Below, piece by piece: positions 1 to 8,876 of a DNA stretch of 37,470 nucleotides. This DNA is from Candidatus Fonsibacter lacus (lineage in GTDB: Bacteria > Pseudomonadota > Gammaproteobacteria > Burkholderiales > Burkholderiaceae_C). The stretch lies in the NCBI GenBank assembly GCA_009921245.1, contig RFXW01000003.1:1-37470 (forward strand), in the 5' to 3' direction. Each line of letters starts with the position of its first letter. Position 1 is the stretch's first letter. The notes under the pieces were generated by a model that worked only from the letters and a program-made list of their open reading frames with translations, was not told the DNA's origin and searched no databases. A program made the translations under genes and the position numbers.

Positions 1-144
1 CCACACGGCCGAGACACGGTAGTACGACAGCTCACCCCCCTGCTCCCAAATCACCTTGGCATCTTGATAAGTAAAACGCCAAGCCTTGGGGATCAGCCGG
101 ATACCGTGCCAAAAAGCGTGCAACAAAATGCGCAGTTTTAACAC
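1..144 (-). CDS. Hypothetical protein, 5' part only (runs off left edge)
   Basis: An open frame starts at a GTG 42 nt after the bactofilin stop and continues to the window edge, giving 48 codons that begin MLKLRILLHAFWHGIRL and end GELSYYRVSAVW. It is too short and its start too unusual for the ORF track. The N-terminus is basic and aromatic. I do not recognise the family. The tight position downstream of the bactofilin on the same strand suggests co-transcription. A TTG seven codons later is an alternative start. The call rests only on an uninterrupted frame and spacing. Confidence 0.45.
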   Translation of the reverse strand, partial: MLKLRILLHAFWHGIRLIPKAWRFTYQDAKVIWEQGGELSYYRVSAVW

Positions 145-186
145 CTGGCTCGTCTCACACGTAGCGGTTGCAACACGGTCAGAAAT

Positions 187-624
187 TTAGGCATCCGGTC
201 CCGCGTCTGGGCCGTTGGTGTCCGCCGTGGTGTTGGGGCCCGCGCCACGACTCATGGACGAGCCGCTGGCCACCGGTGCAGCCGAGGTAGCACCCGTGCC
301 TTGATTCAAGGCACCCTCTATTTGGCCACCTTTTTCTATTTCAATTTCTTTGTACTGAACCTTGCCCGACACCTTGCCTGTGGCGCGAATAATCAGGCTT
401 TGCTCGCTCACCGTGGTGTTATTCAGCACACCGCGCACGTCGATGATTTGCGCCGACACCCGGCCGGTAACCCGACCGGTAGGGCCTACCAGCACCTCTT
501 GCGCCGTAACGTCGCCCTCAATCACGCCATTGATCACGGCCTTAGCGGGCACCGAAAAGGTACCTTTTACTACCACCCCGTCGCCAATGACGACACTTTC
601 ATGCGATTCGTTCGGTCCAGCCAT
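187..624 (-). CDS. Bactofilin family cytoskeletal protein
   Basis: This 145-residue protein is a short bactofilin. Members of the family polymerise without nucleotide through a right-handed beta-helix and act as scaffolds for cell shape or localised envelope synthesis. Residues about 10-110 show the repeating hydrophobic/glycine pattern of the helix (for example VVIGDGVVVKGTFSV, then INGVIEGDVTA, VRGVLNN and ATGKVSGKVQYKEIEIEKGG). The N-terminal tail is short, and the C-terminal tail is low-complexity, rich in Gly, Ala, Ser and Asp. The start is supported by an AGGAG ribosome site a few bases upstream. It stands alone between an AT-rich spacer and an unknown downstream gene. Confidence 0.93.
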   Translation of the reverse strand: MAGPNESHESVVIGDGVVVKGTFSVPAKAVINGVIEGDVTAQEVLVGPTGRVTGRVSAQIIDVRGVLNNTTVSEQSLIIRATGKVSGKVQYKEIEIEKGGQIEGALNQGTGATSAAPVASGSSMSRGAGPNTTADTNGPDAGPDA

Positions 625-714
625 GCGTACTCCTGGGAAATGGGTTGCTAGAAGTGAAACTTTGGCATGTGGGTTGCCAGATTGCCGTCACACTTCTTAC
701 TTTTAGCAGACGCG

Positions 715-742
715 ATACTAACAGAGCATATTCAGTTTGCAA
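715..742 (-). promoter_or_regulatory. Candidate sigma70 promoter for the bactofilin gene
   Basis: On the minus strand TTGCAA and TAGTAT are separated by 16 nt, each matching four of six consensus positions, about 90 nt upstream of the bactofilin start. The AT-rich block lies immediately upstream, where an UP-like element would be. This is a pattern match only. Confidence 0.3.
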
Positions 743-1045
743 ACAACAGCTTAGCGTATTGTGCTCAGTGCCAATCTGTTTTGTACTTCATTTTTAGGTT
801 GTTCAAAAGCGCTCGTTTTTTCTCTGTTATAACTTTAAAGTACCTATTGATTTTGATTTCAGGATTAATTCTTTAGTTTTTAACCACTTTTGTATTCATT
901 ATTTATGCCGTCATGGCGAAAGTGGCAACCATCTGTTTTTGTTCATACGCCACCCAATCCCCTGGCGCTGGCTGTAGCAAATCGTTGTGTTTTTACAAAT
1001 ACAGGTAGGCTGGGCGGCGGTCCGAGGGAAACCGGTTGCCCTTGG
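743..1045. other. Gene-free spacer with AT-rich core
   Basis: No credible gene is seen between the bactofilin promoter region and the ribosomal operon terminator. By hand count, positions 781-900 contain 32 G or C in 120 bases (about 27 percent), far below the surrounding genes. The small ORFs here have no ribosome site and no recognisable composition. The right part (about 910-1045) returns to ordinary composition. No tRNA-like fold or repeat was noticed. Confidence 0.6.
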
Positions 1046-1087
1046 GCAAAAGAAAAAGGCTCTCAAGCGATTCACTTGAAAGCCTTT
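1046..1087 (-). terminator. Rho-independent terminator of the ribosomal operon and tRNA-fMet
   Basis: A hairpin has arms AAAGGCT-TCAAG and CTTGA-AGCCTTT (12 paired bases with one internal mismatch) and a seven-base loop. On the minus strand it is followed by TTTTTCTTTT. It lies 12 nt beyond the 3' end of the initiator tRNA, so it probably ends both the ribosomal transcript and the tRNA transcript. Confidence 0.85.
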
Positions 1088-1098
1088 CAATCGTGGCG

Positions 1099-1175
<77 letters not shown>

Positions 1176-1188
1176 CCAATTTAACCGA

Positions 1189-1197
1189 ATTGTATCA
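1189..1197 (-). promoter_or_regulatory. Candidate extended -10 promoter for tRNA-fMet
   Basis: The minus-strand string TGATACAAT fits an extended -10 element (TGn plus TACAAT, five of six to consensus). Its TGA is the rplQ stop codon. Predicted initiation would fall around 1182, about seven bases before the tRNA 5' end. No good -35 hexamer is present at the usual distance, so the tRNA may simply be read through from the operon. Confidence 0.35.
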
Positions 1198-1608
1198 CGT
1201 TTCGGTGCCGGTGCTGGACTCGCTGCCTGCGGCCTCGCTTGCCTGCACCTCGGGCCTATCCACCAACTCAACCAGCGCCATGGGTGCGTTGTCGCCAACA
1301 CGAAATCCCATTTTTAAGATGCGGGTGTAACCACCCGGCCGTGCCGCGTAGCGCGGGCCCAGCTCGTCAAAGAGCTTCACCACCACAGCACGGTCGCGCA
1401 GCCGGTCAAACGCCAAGCGGCGGTTGGCCACGGTGGCTTTCTTAGCCAGCGTGATCATGGGCTCAACCACGCGGCGCAGCTCTTTGGCTTTGGGCACCGT
1501 GGTTTTAATGGCCTCATGGGTCAACAAGGCGTTCATCATGTTGCGCAACATCGCCTGTCGGTGGGCGCTGGTGCGATTGAGTTTTCTTAGGCCGTGGCCG
1601 TGTCGCAT
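1195..1608 (-). CDS. rplQ: 50S ribosomal protein L17
   Basis: L17 lines the peptide exit tunnel side of the large subunit. The 137-residue sequence begins [20 protein letters not shown], the family's invariant N-terminus, and keeps [16 protein letters not shown]. The C-terminal tail, rich in Ser, Glu and Thr after VDRPEV, is a variable extension. It is the last protein gene of the operon, 64 nt after the original rpoA stop, with an AAGGAG ribosome site. The tRNA-fMet gene follows. Confidence 0.99.
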   Translation of the reverse strand: MRHGHGLRKLNRTSAHRQAMLRNMMNALLTHEAIKTTVPKAKELRRVVEPMITLAKKATVANRRLAFDRLRDRAVVVKLFDELGPRYAARPGGYTRILKMGFRVGDNAPMALVELVDRPEVQASEAAGSESSTGTET

Positions 1609-1768
1609 GGCGTTTCTCCTTAAGTTTTTTAACCACCAGCCGTATCAGGTACTGGTGGGTGCCAACACGCGTTTAAGCGTTCTTATCCAGTCCTGCAGGG
1701 GGCCAGTTGTCGAGTCTCATACCCAAACTCAAGCCACGCGACTGCAACACCTCTTTGATTTCATTCAG

Positions 1769-1800
1769 TGACTTACGCCCCAAATGACTTACGCCCCAAA
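1769..1800. repeat. Perfect 16-bp tandem duplication inside rpoA
   Basis: The 16-base unit TGACTTACGCCCCAAA occurs twice in direct succession (1769-1784 and 1785-1800). Sixteen is not a multiple of three, so the second copy shifts the rpoA frame and creates a TAA three codons later. Deleting one copy restores a family-length RpoA. Confidence 0.98.
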
Positions 1801-2690
1801 TTAGGCGTCTTGAGCAGCTCATTTTCGGTGCGCTGAATCAGATCACCAATGAAATAAATGTTTTCGGCCTTCAGGCAGTTGGCCGAACGCACCGTCAGTT
1901 CAAGCTCATCCACCGGACGCAGCAAAATCGGGTCAAAGGGCTCACCGGCACCACCGGTGGAGGTGCCGCCTGCAGCTGCCGCCACCATGTCTGCGCCGCC
2001 TTCGAGCTGCGCAAAAGTGGCCAACTGTTCCATCAGAATGCGAGACGACGCGCGCACCGCTTCCTCTGGGCCAATGGCACCGTTGGTTTCAATCTCCAGC
2101 ACCAGTTTGTCTAGGTCGGTGCGCTGCTCCACACGTGCGCTGTCAACCGTGTAGCTCACACGGCGCACCGGCGAAAACGAGGCATCCAACACAATGCGTC
2201 CAATGGAGCGCATGGTTTCTTCGTCGCGCCGTACGTTGCCCGGCACGTAACCACGGCCCTTTTCTACCTTGATTTGCATATCAAGTTTGCCACCCGCGCC
2301 CAGCGTGGCAATCACGTGGTCGGGGTTGATGATTTCAACGTCGTGGGGGGTTTGAATGTCTTTGGCATACACCACACCCTCGGTGTCTTTGCGCAAGCTC
2401 AACGTGATTTCGTCGCGGTTGTGCAACTTAAACACCACACCCTTGAGGTTCAGCAGCACGTTCACCACGTCTTCTTGCACACCGTCAAGCGTGGAGTACT
2501 CGTGCAGCACGCCGGCAATCGTAACCTCGGTTGGCGCGTGCCCAACCATAGAAGACAACAGCACCCGGCGCAGGGCATTGCCCAACGTGTGGCCGTAGCC
2601 GCGCTCAAAGGGCTCCAGCGTAACCCGCGCACGGTAGGTGTCCAGGGTTTCGACTTGGATGGATTTTGGCTTTAACAATGAACTGAGCAT
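1773..2690 (-). CDS. rpoA: DNA-directed RNA polymerase subunit alpha, C-terminally truncated by frameshift
   Basis: Alpha assembles RNA polymerase through its N-terminal domain and contacts UP elements and activators through its C-terminal domain. The N-terminal domain is complete ([20 protein letters not shown] and onward). The linker is rich in Gly and Ala, and the C-terminal domain starts normally ([20 protein letters not shown]). The frame then ends after NLGRKS with the foreign residues FGA and a stop, giving 305 residues. Removing one copy of the 16-bp duplication yields [16 protein letters not shown] and a natural end at 1673 (333 residues). The lost part covers the last helices of the domain, including the position equivalent to E. 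coli E302. An AGG-containing ribosome site (TTGAGGAAAG) supports the start. Confidence 0.93.
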   Translation of the reverse strand: MLSSLLKPKSIQVETLDTYRARVTLEPFERGYGHTLGNALRRVLLSSMVGHAPTEVTIAGVLHEYSTLDGVQEDVVNVLLNLKGVVFKLHNRDEITLSLRKDTEGVVYAKDIQTPHDVEIINPDHVIATLGAGGKLDMQIKVEKGRGYVPGNVRRDEETMRSIGRIVLDASFSPVRRVSYTVDSARVEQRTDLDKLVLEIETNGAIGPEEAVRASSRILMEQLATFAQLEGGADMVAAAAGGTSTGGAGEPFDPILLRPVDELELTVRSANCLKAENIYFIGDLIQRTENELLKTPNLGRKSFGA

Positions 2691-2784
2691 AAAACTTTCC
2701 TCAATACCCTCGGCTCGTTACACCGATAAGGCTGACGAAGCAAACCCGAACGACCCCGCAGTGCCGCCGGGAACTGATGCGTGC

Positions 2785-3408
2785 TTAGCGCGAATACAAT
2801 TCGACAATCAACGACTCGTTGATGTCACCGCCGAATTCGTCCCGATCAGGGGTTTTCTTAAACACGCCCTCTGCCTTATCGGCGCTAACTTCAACCCACG
2901 ACGGAAAGCCATGTTGGGTTGCCAGTTGCAGGGCGTCTTGTACGCGCGTTTGTTTTTTCGATTTGTCGCGCACCGCTACCACGTCACCGGTTTTAACCAT
3001 GTAAGACGGGATATTGACCGACGCGCCGTTCACCGTCACCCCACGGTGCGACACCAATTGGCGCGCCTCCGCGCGGGTTGACGCAAAGCCCATGCGATAA
3101 ACCACGTTGTCCAAACGCGACTCGAGTAGGCTTAACAAATTCTCGCCGGTGTTGCCACGACGCCGATCGGCTTCGGCAAAGTAACGGCGAAACTGGCGCT
3201 CAAGCACGCCATACATGCGTTTGACTTTTTGTTTTTCGCGCAATTGCTTGCCGTAGTCTGAGGTGCGCGCACCCGAGGTGCGGCCATGCTGACCTGGCTT
3301 GGATTCAAACTTGGCTTTGTCGCTGATAGGGCGACGCGCGCTTTTTAGCAACAGGTCGGTGCCTTCACGGCGCGACAGCTTGGCTTTGGGTCCTAAATAA
3401 CGTGCCAC
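2785..3408 (-). CDS. rpsD: 30S ribosomal protein S4
   Basis: S4 nucleates small-subunit assembly on 16S rRNA and in E. coli represses the alpha operon. The ORF track extends upstream, but the family start is the GTG giving [19 protein letters not shown], preceded by AGAGGAAG. This yields 207 residues. The S4-type RNA-binding fold is clear ([20 protein letters not shown], then [10 protein letters not shown]). It is a long-form S4 without the zinc cysteines. The 115-nt spacer upstream is unusually structured for this operon, and rpoA follows 94 nt downstream. Confidence 0.99.
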   Translation of the reverse strand: MARYLGPKAKLSRREGTDLLLKSARRPISDKAKFESKPGQHGRTSGARTSDYGKQLREKQKVKRMYGVLERQFRRYFAEADRRRGNTGENLLSLLESRLDNVVYRMGFASTRAEARQLVSHRGVTVNGASVNIPSYMVKTGDVVAVRDKSKKQTRVQDALQLATQHGFPSWVEVSADKAEGVFKKTPDRDEFGGDINESLIVELYSR

Positions 3409-3430
3409 TTGCTTCCTCTTTCTGTGTCTG

Positions 3431-3512
3431 CTGCAACCATTTGTTGCAGGAGCTGCGAACCCCATGGGGCCCCAGCGGTGGGCTTATGCCGGAACCTGCA
3501 ATGCGGCTCCGG
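3431..3512 (-). promoter_or_regulatory. Two hairpins in the rpsK-rpsD spacer (possible leader or processing element)
   Basis: On the minus-strand RNA, CCGGAGCC pairs with GGTTCCGG (eight pairs, one G-U, eight-base loop, 3489-3512). CTGCAAC pairs with GTTGCAG (seven perfect pairs, five-base loop, 3431-3449), ending about 20 nt before the S4 start codon. No T-run follows, so they are not classical terminators. They could form an S4 or processing target. Confidence 0.4.
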
Positions 3513-3523
3513 AAGTGATGCCA

Positions 3524-3922
3524 TCAAATACGACGGCGCTTGGGGGGCCGGCAACCGTTGTGCGGCACCGGTGTGACATCGGAGATTTGCGTGATGCGAA
3601 TGCCCAATGCCGCCAACGCCCGAACCGAGGACTCGCGCCCTGGCCCTGGGCCTTTGATTTCAACTTCAAGGTTTTTAATGCCTTGTTCAATCGCCGCCCG
3701 ACCTGCCACCTCCGACGCCACCTGAGCCGCAAAGGGTGTGGACTTACGCGAGCCCTTAAACCCTTGACCGCCCGATGAGGCCCACGACAAGGCATTGCCC
3801 TGCCGGTCGGTGATGGTGATGATGGTGTTGTTGAACGACGCGTGCACGTGCGCCACGCCGTCGGCAATGTTCTTACGTACCTTTTTGCGCACCCGTGCGC
3901 CGGAATTTGCGGTCTTGGCCAT
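3524..3922 (-). CDS. rpsK: 30S ribosomal protein S11
   Basis: S11 sits on the small-subunit platform and contacts mRNA near the E site. The 132-residue protein has the signature region [17 protein letters not shown], the [17 protein letters not shown] segment and the basic tail CRPPKRRRI that ends almost every bacterial S11. It starts 18 nt after rpsM and is followed by the structured spacer before rpsD. Confidence 0.99.
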   Translation of the reverse strand: MAKTANSGARVRKKVRKNIADGVAHVHASFNNTIITITDRQGNALSWASSGGQGFKGSRKSTPFAAQVASEVAGRAAIEQGIKNLEVEIKGPGPGRESSVRALAALGIRITQISDVTPVPHNGCRPPKRRRI

Positions 3923-3940
3923 GCAGTTCTCTTTACTCTG

Positions 3941-4306
3941 TTACTTTTTGAGGGCTTGAGCGGCGCGACGCGGCCCCTTGCGGGTACGCGCGTTGGTTTG
4001 CGTGCGCTGACCACGCGTGGGCAAGCCACGACGATGGCGAAAGCCACGGTAAGACCCAATGTCCATCAAACGCTTGATGTTCATGGTTACCTCTCGGCGC
4101 AGGTCACCCTCGATCAAATGCCGACCAACCGCCTCGCGCAGCTTTTCGATTTCGGCATCGGACAGGTCTTTAACCTTTTTCTCGTAGGCGATGTCACACA
4201 CTTCGCAAATCTTACGAGCGCGCGAACGGCCAATGCCGAAAATCGACGTGAGGCCAATCTCCGCATGTTTATGCGGTGGGATGTTGATACCAGCAATCCG
4301 TGCCAT
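3941..4306 (-). CDS. rpsM: 30S ribosomal protein S13
   Basis: S13 is a head protein whose tail contacts the P-site tRNA and which forms bridges to the large subunit. The 121 residues begin [20 protein letters not shown] and contain [13 protein letters not shown] and the tail motif [21 protein letters not shown]. The sequence AAAGGAACGTC precedes the ATG. In enterobacteria the alpha operon starts here, but only 23 nt separate it from rpmJ, which argues for continuous transcription. Confidence 0.99.
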   Translation of the reverse strand: MARIAGINIPPHKHAEIGLTSIFGIGRSRARKICEVCDIAYEKKVKDLSDAEIEKLREAVGRHLIEGDLRREVTMNIKRLMDIGSYRGFRHRRGLPTRGQRTQTNARTRKGPRRAAQALKK

Positions 4307-4329
4307 GACGTTCCTTTGAGTGCTTGGGT

Positions 4330-4443
4330 TTAACCTTGACGCTGCTTATGACGCGGATCGGTACAGATGATCCGAACCACACCATGGCGGCGAATTAACT
4401 TGCAGTTACGGCACATTTTTTTTACTGACGCCGATACTTTCAT
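4330..4443 (-). CDS. rpmJ: 50S ribosomal protein L36 (zinc-binding form)
   Basis: This gene is too short for the ORF track. Read on the minus strand it encodes 37 residues, [19 protein letters not shown] followed by [18 protein letters not shown]. The C-x2-C, C and H ligands of the zinc-ribbon L36 type are intact. L36 stabilises 23S rRNA near the L7/L12 stalk base. It lies between infA (29 nt) and rpsM (23 nt), as in other Burkholderiales. Confidence 0.98.
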   Translation of the reverse strand: MKVSASVKKMCRNCKLIRRHGVVRIICTDPRHKQRQG

Positions 4444-4472
4444 AAACTACTCCTTGCAAATTCCAACCACGC

Positions 4473-4691
4473 CTACTTGGCGCGAAATACGATACGTGCG
4501 CGACTTAGGTCGTAGGGCGTGAGCTCCACGGTGACTTTGTCGCCTGGCAAGATACGGATGTAGTGCATCCGCATCTTGCCGGAAATGTGTCCCAAGACCA
4601 CATGGCCGTTTTCCAATTTCACACGGAAGGTGGCATTTGGCAGATTTTCTACCACCTCACCCTGCATCTGAATCACATCGTCCTTGGCCAT
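4473..4691 (-). CDS. infA: Translation initiation factor IF-1
   Basis: IF-1 occupies the ribosomal A site during initiation and helps IF-2 and IF-3. The 72-residue protein is a single S1-type OB fold: [18 protein letters not shown], then [16 protein letters not shown], then ITPYD-like [16 protein letters not shown]. It begins 5 nt after the secY stop, with its ribosome site (AAGGT) at the secY end. Some betaproteobacteria carry a second infA elsewhere; this is the copy linked to ribosomal genes. Confidence 0.98.
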   Translation of the reverse strand: MAKDDVIQMQGEVVENLPNATFRVKLENGHVVLGHISGKMRMHYIRILPGDKVTVELTPYDLSRARIVFRAK

Positions 4692-4696
4692 ATACC

Positions 4697-6007
4697 TTAT
4701 CGAGCCGGGGCTCCTTTAAAGTTGGCCTTTTTCAGCAACGAGTCGTATTGCTGAGACATCATGTAATTCTGAACCTGGGTCATGAAGTCCATCGTGACCA
4801 CCACCAAAATCAGCAGCGAGGTGCCGCCAAAATAAAACGGCACGTTGTACTTCAAAATCAAAAATTCGGGCAACAAACACACAAAGGTGATGTAAACCGC
4901 ACCCACCAGCGTCAAGCGCATCAATACTTTGTCGATGTAGCGCGCCGTTTGATCGCCTGGGCGCATACCCGGCACCAAAGCACCGGATTTTTTCAGGTTG
5001 TCGGCGGTTTCGCGGCTGTTGAAAACCAACGCCGTGTAGAAAAAACAAAAGAAGATGATGGCCGCGGCGTAAAAAGTTACGTAGATGGGCTGACCGGGCG
5101 ACAGCGCGCCAGCGACATCGCGCAGCCAAAGCATGCTGTCGCCGGTGCTGAACCAACCAACCGCAGTGGCCGGCAGCAAAATAATGGACGACGCAAAAAT
5201 GGGCGGAATCACGCCCGACATGTTCAGCTTGAGCGGCAGATAGGAGCTTTGCCCCCCATACACCTTGTTGCCCACTTGGCGGCGCGCGTAATTAACCAAA
5301 ATCTTGCGTTGGCCACGCTCGATAAACACCACAAAGTAGGTCACCAACAGCACCACAGCCACGATGAACAAGGCCACCAAGATGCTCATGGCACCGGTGC
5401 GAATCAACTCACCAAAGCCACCCAACGCACTGGGCAAACCTGCAGCGATACCCGCAAAAATCAAAATCGAAATGCCATTGCCCAGACCACGCTCGGTGAT
5501 TTGCTCACCCAGCCACATCAAAAACATGGTGCCGGCGGTGAGGCTTACCACCGCGGTTAAGCGAAAACCAAAGCCTGGGGCCAACACCAAGCCTGCCGTA
5601 CCTTCAAGCGCCAACGCGATACCCAGCGACTGAAAAATCGCCAGGCCCAAGGTGCCGTAGCGGGTGTATTGGGTGATTTTGCGACGCCCGGCCTCACCCT
5701 CTTTTTTCAGCTGCTCAAAGGTTGGCACCACGTACGTCATCAACTGCATGATGATGGACGCCGAGATGTAGGGCATGATCCCCAGCGCAAACACGGTAAA
5801 GCGCGACAGCGCGCCACCCGAAAACATGTTGAACAGGCTAAGAATGCCGCCTTGCTGGCCTTCAAAAAGTTGTTGCAATTGATCCGGATTGATCCCCGGC
5901 ACCGGAATGTGCGCACCCAGGCGGTACACCACCAGCGCAAGCAACAAGAACACCAGGCGACGCGTGAGGTCGCCATAGTTATTCTTGTTTGCTGATGCGG
6001 TCGCCAT
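4697..6007 (-). CDS. secY: Protein translocase subunit SecY
   Basis: SecY forms the protein-conducting channel of the inner membrane with SecE and SecG. The 436-residue protein shows ten hydrophobic segments, the plug region near [20 protein letters not shown], and the cytosolic loop region [21 protein letters not shown] that docks ribosomes and SecA. Length and motifs are normal. It sits between rplO and infA, tying export capacity to ribosome supply. Confidence 0.99.
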   Translation of the reverse strand: MATASANKNNYGDLTRRLVFLLLALVVYRLGAHIPVPGINPDQLQQLFEGQQGGILSLFNMFSGGALSRFTVFALGIMPYISASIIMQLMTYVVPTFEQLKKEGEAGRRKITQYTRYGTLGLAIFQSLGIALALEGTAGLVLAPGFGFRLTAVVSLTAGTMFLMWLGEQITERGLGNGISILIFAGIAAGLPSALGGFGELIRTGAMSILVALFIVAVVLLVTYFVVFIERGQRKILVNYARRQVGNKVYGGQSSYLPLKLNMSGVIPPIFASSIILLPATAVGWFSTGDSMLWLRDVAGALSPGQPIYVTFYAAAIIFFCFFYTALVFNSRETADNLKKSGALVPGMRPGDQTARYIDKVLMRLTLVGAVYITFVCLLPEFLILKYNVPFYFGGTSLLILVVVTMDFMTQVQNYMMSQQYDSLLKKANFKGAPAR

Positions 6008-6027
6008 GCCTACTTGCTTTTCTTGAT

Positions 6028-6471
6028 TCAGCTAACGGTGGTTTGCACCGACCCACCCGCGGCCTCGATGGCTGCTTTGGCTCCTGCGGTGGCGCCGATG
6101 CCACGCAGGGTCACGGCCTGCTTGAGTTCGCCGGTTTTTACCACCTTAACGCGCTTGACCAACTCACCCACCAGGCCGGCCTGCTTTAAAACAGCCAAAT
6201 CCACCTCAGCGACCTGCAATCGGCTGAGGTCGGCCAAGGTGATGTCGGCCACATAAGGCACATGCATGGACTTAAAACCGCGCTTGGGTAAACGACGGTG
6301 CATGGGCATTTGACCGCCCTCAAAACCCACTTTGTGAAAGCCACCCGCGCGCGATTTTTGGCCCTTGTGACCACGCCCTGAGGTTTTGCCCAAGCCCGAG
6401 CCAATGCCACGGCCAACGCGGCGCGCGGCGTGCTTGGCACCTGCGGCGGGTTGAATGTTGTTGAGTTGCAT
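6028..6471 (-). CDS. rplO: 50S ribosomal protein L15
   Basis: L15 is a late-assembly large-subunit protein. The 147 residues show the Gly/Arg-rich extension that threads into rRNA ([20 protein letters not shown], then [20 protein letters not shown]) followed by the globular half ([11 protein letters not shown]-like [14 protein letters not shown]). It lies between rpmD and secY with short gaps, the standard spc order. Confidence 0.99.
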   Translation of the reverse strand: MQLNNIQPAAGAKHAARRVGRGIGSGLGKTSGRGHKGQKSRAGGFHKVGFEGGQMPMHRRLPKRGFKSMHVPYVADITLADLSRLQVAEVDLAVLKQAGLVGELVKRVKVVKTGELKQAVTLRGIGATAGAKAAIEAAGGSVQTTVS

Positions 6472-6482
6472 CGCGATTCCTT

Positions 6483-6665
6483 TTACAGGACCTTGACCAG
6501 GTAACTGATTTTGTTGATCATGCCGCGTACGGCCGGCGTGTCCTCGAGCTCACGCACCGAGCGAATTTTGCGCAAGCCCAAACCACGCACGGTGTCGCGA
6601 TGGGAGGCCTTGCACCCAATCGGGCTACGAATCAGCTGGACTTTGAGGGTTTTGTCAGCGGCCAT
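6483..6665 (-). CDS. rpmD: 50S ribosomal protein L30
   Basis: L30 is a 60-residue large-subunit protein with a small ferredoxin-like fold. The sequence [20 protein letters not shown] followed by [20 protein letters not shown] matches the family over its whole length. It lies 12 nt after rpsE and 11 nt before rplO, the universal S5-L30-L15 order. Confidence 0.98.
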   Translation of the reverse strand: MAADKTLKVQLIRSPIGCKASHRDTVRGLGLRKIRSVRELEDTPAVRGMINKISYLVKVL

Positions 6666-6677
6666 GGCTTGCCCTTT

Positions 6678-7196
6678 TTAGTTAAACAGTTCCTCAACCG
6701 ACTTGCCACGCTTGGCAGCAACCTCGGCTGGGGTGTGCAAATTTTTCAGCGCATCCAGTGTGGCGCGCACCAGGTTGTAGGGGTTGCTCGAGCCGTGGCT
6801 TTTGGCCACCACGTCGGTGATCCCTACGGCCTCAAAAACCGCGCGCATCGGGCCGCCAGCAATGATGCCGGTACCTTTGCTGGCTGGCAGCAGCATCACC
6901 CGAGCGGCGCCATGGGTACCGTGCACCGCATGGTGTACGGAACCATCACGCAACGGCACCTTGGCCAAATTGCGGCGCGCCTGCTCCATGGCTTTTTGCA
7001 CGCTCACCGGCACCTCGCGCGCCTTGCCTTTGCCCATGCCGATGCGGCCATCGCCATCGCCCACCACGGTGAGTGCGGCAAAGCCAAGAATGCGTCCACC
7101 TTTAACAACTTTGGTAACGCGGTTGATTGCGATCATTTTTTCGCGCAAACCGTCCTCGGGGGCGGGGCTTTGTGCACGAGCCATCACTTTTGCCAT
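6678..7196 (-). CDS. rpsE: 30S ribosomal protein S5
   Basis: S5 helps decoding fidelity and mRNA unwinding at the entry pore. The 172-residue protein has the N-terminal double-stranded RNA-binding domain ([20 protein letters not shown], then [20 protein letters not shown]) and a C-terminal S5 domain ([20 protein letters not shown]). GGAG is placed nine bases before the ATG. Position between rplR and rpmD is standard. Confidence 0.99.
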   Translation of the reverse strand: MAKVMARAQSPAPEDGLREKMIAINRVTKVVKGGRILGFAALTVVGDGDGRIGMGKGKAREVPVSVQKAMEQARRNLAKVPLRDGSVHHAVHGTHGAARVMLLPASKGTGIIAGGPMRAVFEAVGITDVVAKSHGSSNPYNLVRATLDALKNLHTPAEVAAKRGKSVEELFN

Positions 7197-7215
7197 TGCT
7201 TGCTACTCCGGACGG

Positions 7216-7581
7216 TTAAAACTTCAAACCTGCCTCGCGGGCAGCTTCGGCCAGGGCCTTGACGCGACCGTGATAGGCGTATCCACCCCGGTCAAAGGCC
7301 ACTTGCTCGACGCCCGCGTCACGGGCACGGCCCGCCACTCGAGCACCCACCAACTGGGCCGCAGCCACCGTGGCGCCCTTGCCGTGCGCACCCAACTGGG
7401 CGCGCACCTCGGCTTCGGCGGTGGAGGCAGAGGCCAACACCTTGGTGCCGCAGGCTGAGATCACGTTGGCATAAATATGGCCATTGGTGCGGTGCACGGC
7501 CAAACGCACAGCGCCTTGCTTGGCGATGCGAATCCGAGCCTGTCGAGCCCGGCGCAAACGTTGTTCCTTTTTGGTCAACAC
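7216..7581 (-). CDS. rplR: 50S ribosomal protein L18
   Basis: L18 binds 5S rRNA with L5 and L25. The 121 residues begin [18 protein letters not shown] and end with the family motif [20 protein letters not shown]. The start codon is GTG, with AGGAG about seven bases upstream. It is in the standard L6-L18-S5 order. Confidence 0.99.
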   Translation of the reverse strand: MLTKKEQRLRRARQARIRIAKQGAVRLAVHRTNGHIYANVISACGTKVLASASTAEAEVRAQLGAHGKGATVAAAQLVGARVAGRARDAGVEQVAFDRGGYAYHGRVKALAEAAREAGLKF

Positions 7582-7592
7582 GGCTGGACTCC

Positions 7593-8126
7593 TTATTTCT
7601 TCTTGGTTTCTTTGAGCACCACGCGCTCATCGGCATAACGAATACCCTTGCCCTTGTATGGCTCGGGCGGACGAATACCGCGCACCTTGGCCGCGGTTTG
7701 GCCAACTTGTTGACGGTCGGAGCCTTTAATCACCACCTCGGTTTGCGATGGTGTTTCTACTTTGACGCCTTCGGGCATCTGAATCACCACCGGGTGAGAA
7801 AAGCCCACGCTGAGATTCAGGGCAGCGCCTTGGGCCTGGGCACGGTAGCCCACGCCAACCAAGCTGAGTTTTTTCTCAAAACCCTTGCTGACGCCCACAA
7901 TCATGTTGTTCACCAGTTGGCGCATGGTGCCGGTTAGCGCCATGGCCTCGGCGCCGGGCTCGACCGGGGCAAAGGTCAGTTGCTGGCCGTCTTGCTTCAT
8001 GGCAACCTTGCTATGCAATGCCATGCGCAACGAGCCCAAGCCACCCTTGACGGCAACCTCTTCACCCTGCACAGCCACCTCCACCCCTTGGGGTATGGAG
8101 ACCGGCAACTTTGCAATACGAGACAT
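7593..8126 (-). CDS. rplF: 50S ribosomal protein L6
   Basis: L6 lies near the factor-binding site and the base of the stalk. The ORF track runs 14 codons too far upstream. The ATG giving [17 protein letters not shown] has CAGGAG seven bases before it and yields the family length of 177 residues. The tandem alpha/beta repeats are visible, and the C-terminal signature [15 protein letters not shown] is intact. Confidence 0.99.
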   Translation of the reverse strand: MSRIAKLPVSIPQGVEVAVQGEEVAVKGGLGSLRMALHSKVAMKQDGQQLTFAPVEPGAEAMALTGTMRQLVNNMIVGVSKGFEKKLSLVGVGYRAQAQGAALNLSVGFSHPVVIQMPEGVKVETPSQTEVVIKGSDRQQVGQTAAKVRGIRPPEPYKGKGIRYADERVVLKETKKK

Positions 8127-8152
8127 ATGTTTTCTCCTGTGCGCCGCGAGGC

Positions 8153-8548
8153 TTAGGCCACGTAGCACAACACTTCGCCACCCACGCCGGCGGCACGGGC
8201 CTTGCGGTCGGTCATGACGCCACGGGGGGTGGTAACAATTGCCACGCCCATGCCGTTCATAACCTGCGGTATGGCCTTGGAGCCACGGTAAACCCGCAAA
8301 CCGGGGCGGCTGACGCGTTCAATGCGCTCAATCACCGGCCGGCCGGCGTAGTACTTGAGGGCAATTTCCAACTCGGGCTTGCCGTTGACGTCAACCTGGC
8401 GGAAGTCGTCGATGTAGCCTTCGTCTTTTAGTACTTGGGCAATGGCCGATTTAAGCTTGGACGCAGGCACGTTGACGGTGGCTTTTTCCACCATTTGGGC
8501 GTTGCGAATGCGTGTTAGCAAGTCGGCTATGGGATCGCTCATACTCAT
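8153..8548 (-). CDS. rpsH: 30S ribosomal protein S8
   Basis: S8 is a central-domain assembly protein and, in E. coli, the translational repressor of the spc operon. The 131 residues begin [18 protein letters not shown], with AGGAG correctly spaced from the first ATG, and end with the usual [10 protein letters not shown]. The C-terminal rRNA-binding region ([19 protein letters not shown]) is complete. A comparable S8-binding site at the rplE start was not evaluated. Confidence 0.99.
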   Translation of the reverse strand: MSMSDPIADLLTRIRNAQMVEKATVNVPASKLKSAIAQVLKDEGYIDDFRQVDVNGKPELEIALKYYAGRPVIERIERVSRPGLRVYRGSKAIPQVMNGMGVAIVTTPRGVMTDRKARAAGVGGEVLCYVA

Positions 8549-8562
8549 GGATTAACTCCTGC

Positions 8563-8868
8563 TTACCAGCTGGCCTTGATGACGCCAGGGACGTTGCCCT
8601 GAAACACCATCTCGCGCAGCTTGCTGCGGCCCAAACCAAATTGACGAAAGGTACCGCGCGGACGACCGGTGATTTCGCAACGGTTGCGCTGACGGGTCGG
8701 GTTGGCGTTACGCGGCAAGCGCTGCAAAGCGGCACGGGCGGCGTCACGCTCTTCAATGGAGCGTTTGGCGTCGGCCGCGATGGCGCGCAGTTCTTGGTAT
8801 TTTTTGGCGTACTTTTCGGCGAGCTTGGCACGCTTGAGTTCACGCTGCAGTAGTGCTTGTTTAGCCAC
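8563..8868 (-). CDS. rpsN: 30S ribosomal protein S14 (zinc-free long form)
   Basis: S14 belongs to the small-subunit head. The 101-residue length and absence of paired cysteines identify the zinc-independent form. The C-terminal half shows [20 protein letters not shown] and ends GVIKASW, the family terminus. It overlaps nothing and lies 8 nt after rplE. Confidence 0.99.
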   Translation of the reverse strand: MAKQALLQRELKRAKLAEKYAKKYQELRAIAADAKRSIEERDAARAALQRLPRNANPTRQRNRCEITGRPRGTFRQFGLGRSKLREMVFQGNVPGVIKASW

Positions 8869-8876
8869 GCGTCACC

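Noticed and set aside
667-876. Plus-strand 69-residue ORF in the AT-rich spacer
   Set aside because: Hydrophobic composition follows from T-rich DNA; there is no ribosome site and no family resemblance.
4637-5560. 307-residue plus-strand ORF opposite secY
   Set aside because: Antisense shadow of a clear SecY; His/Gln-rich composition typical of reverse reading in GC-rich DNA.
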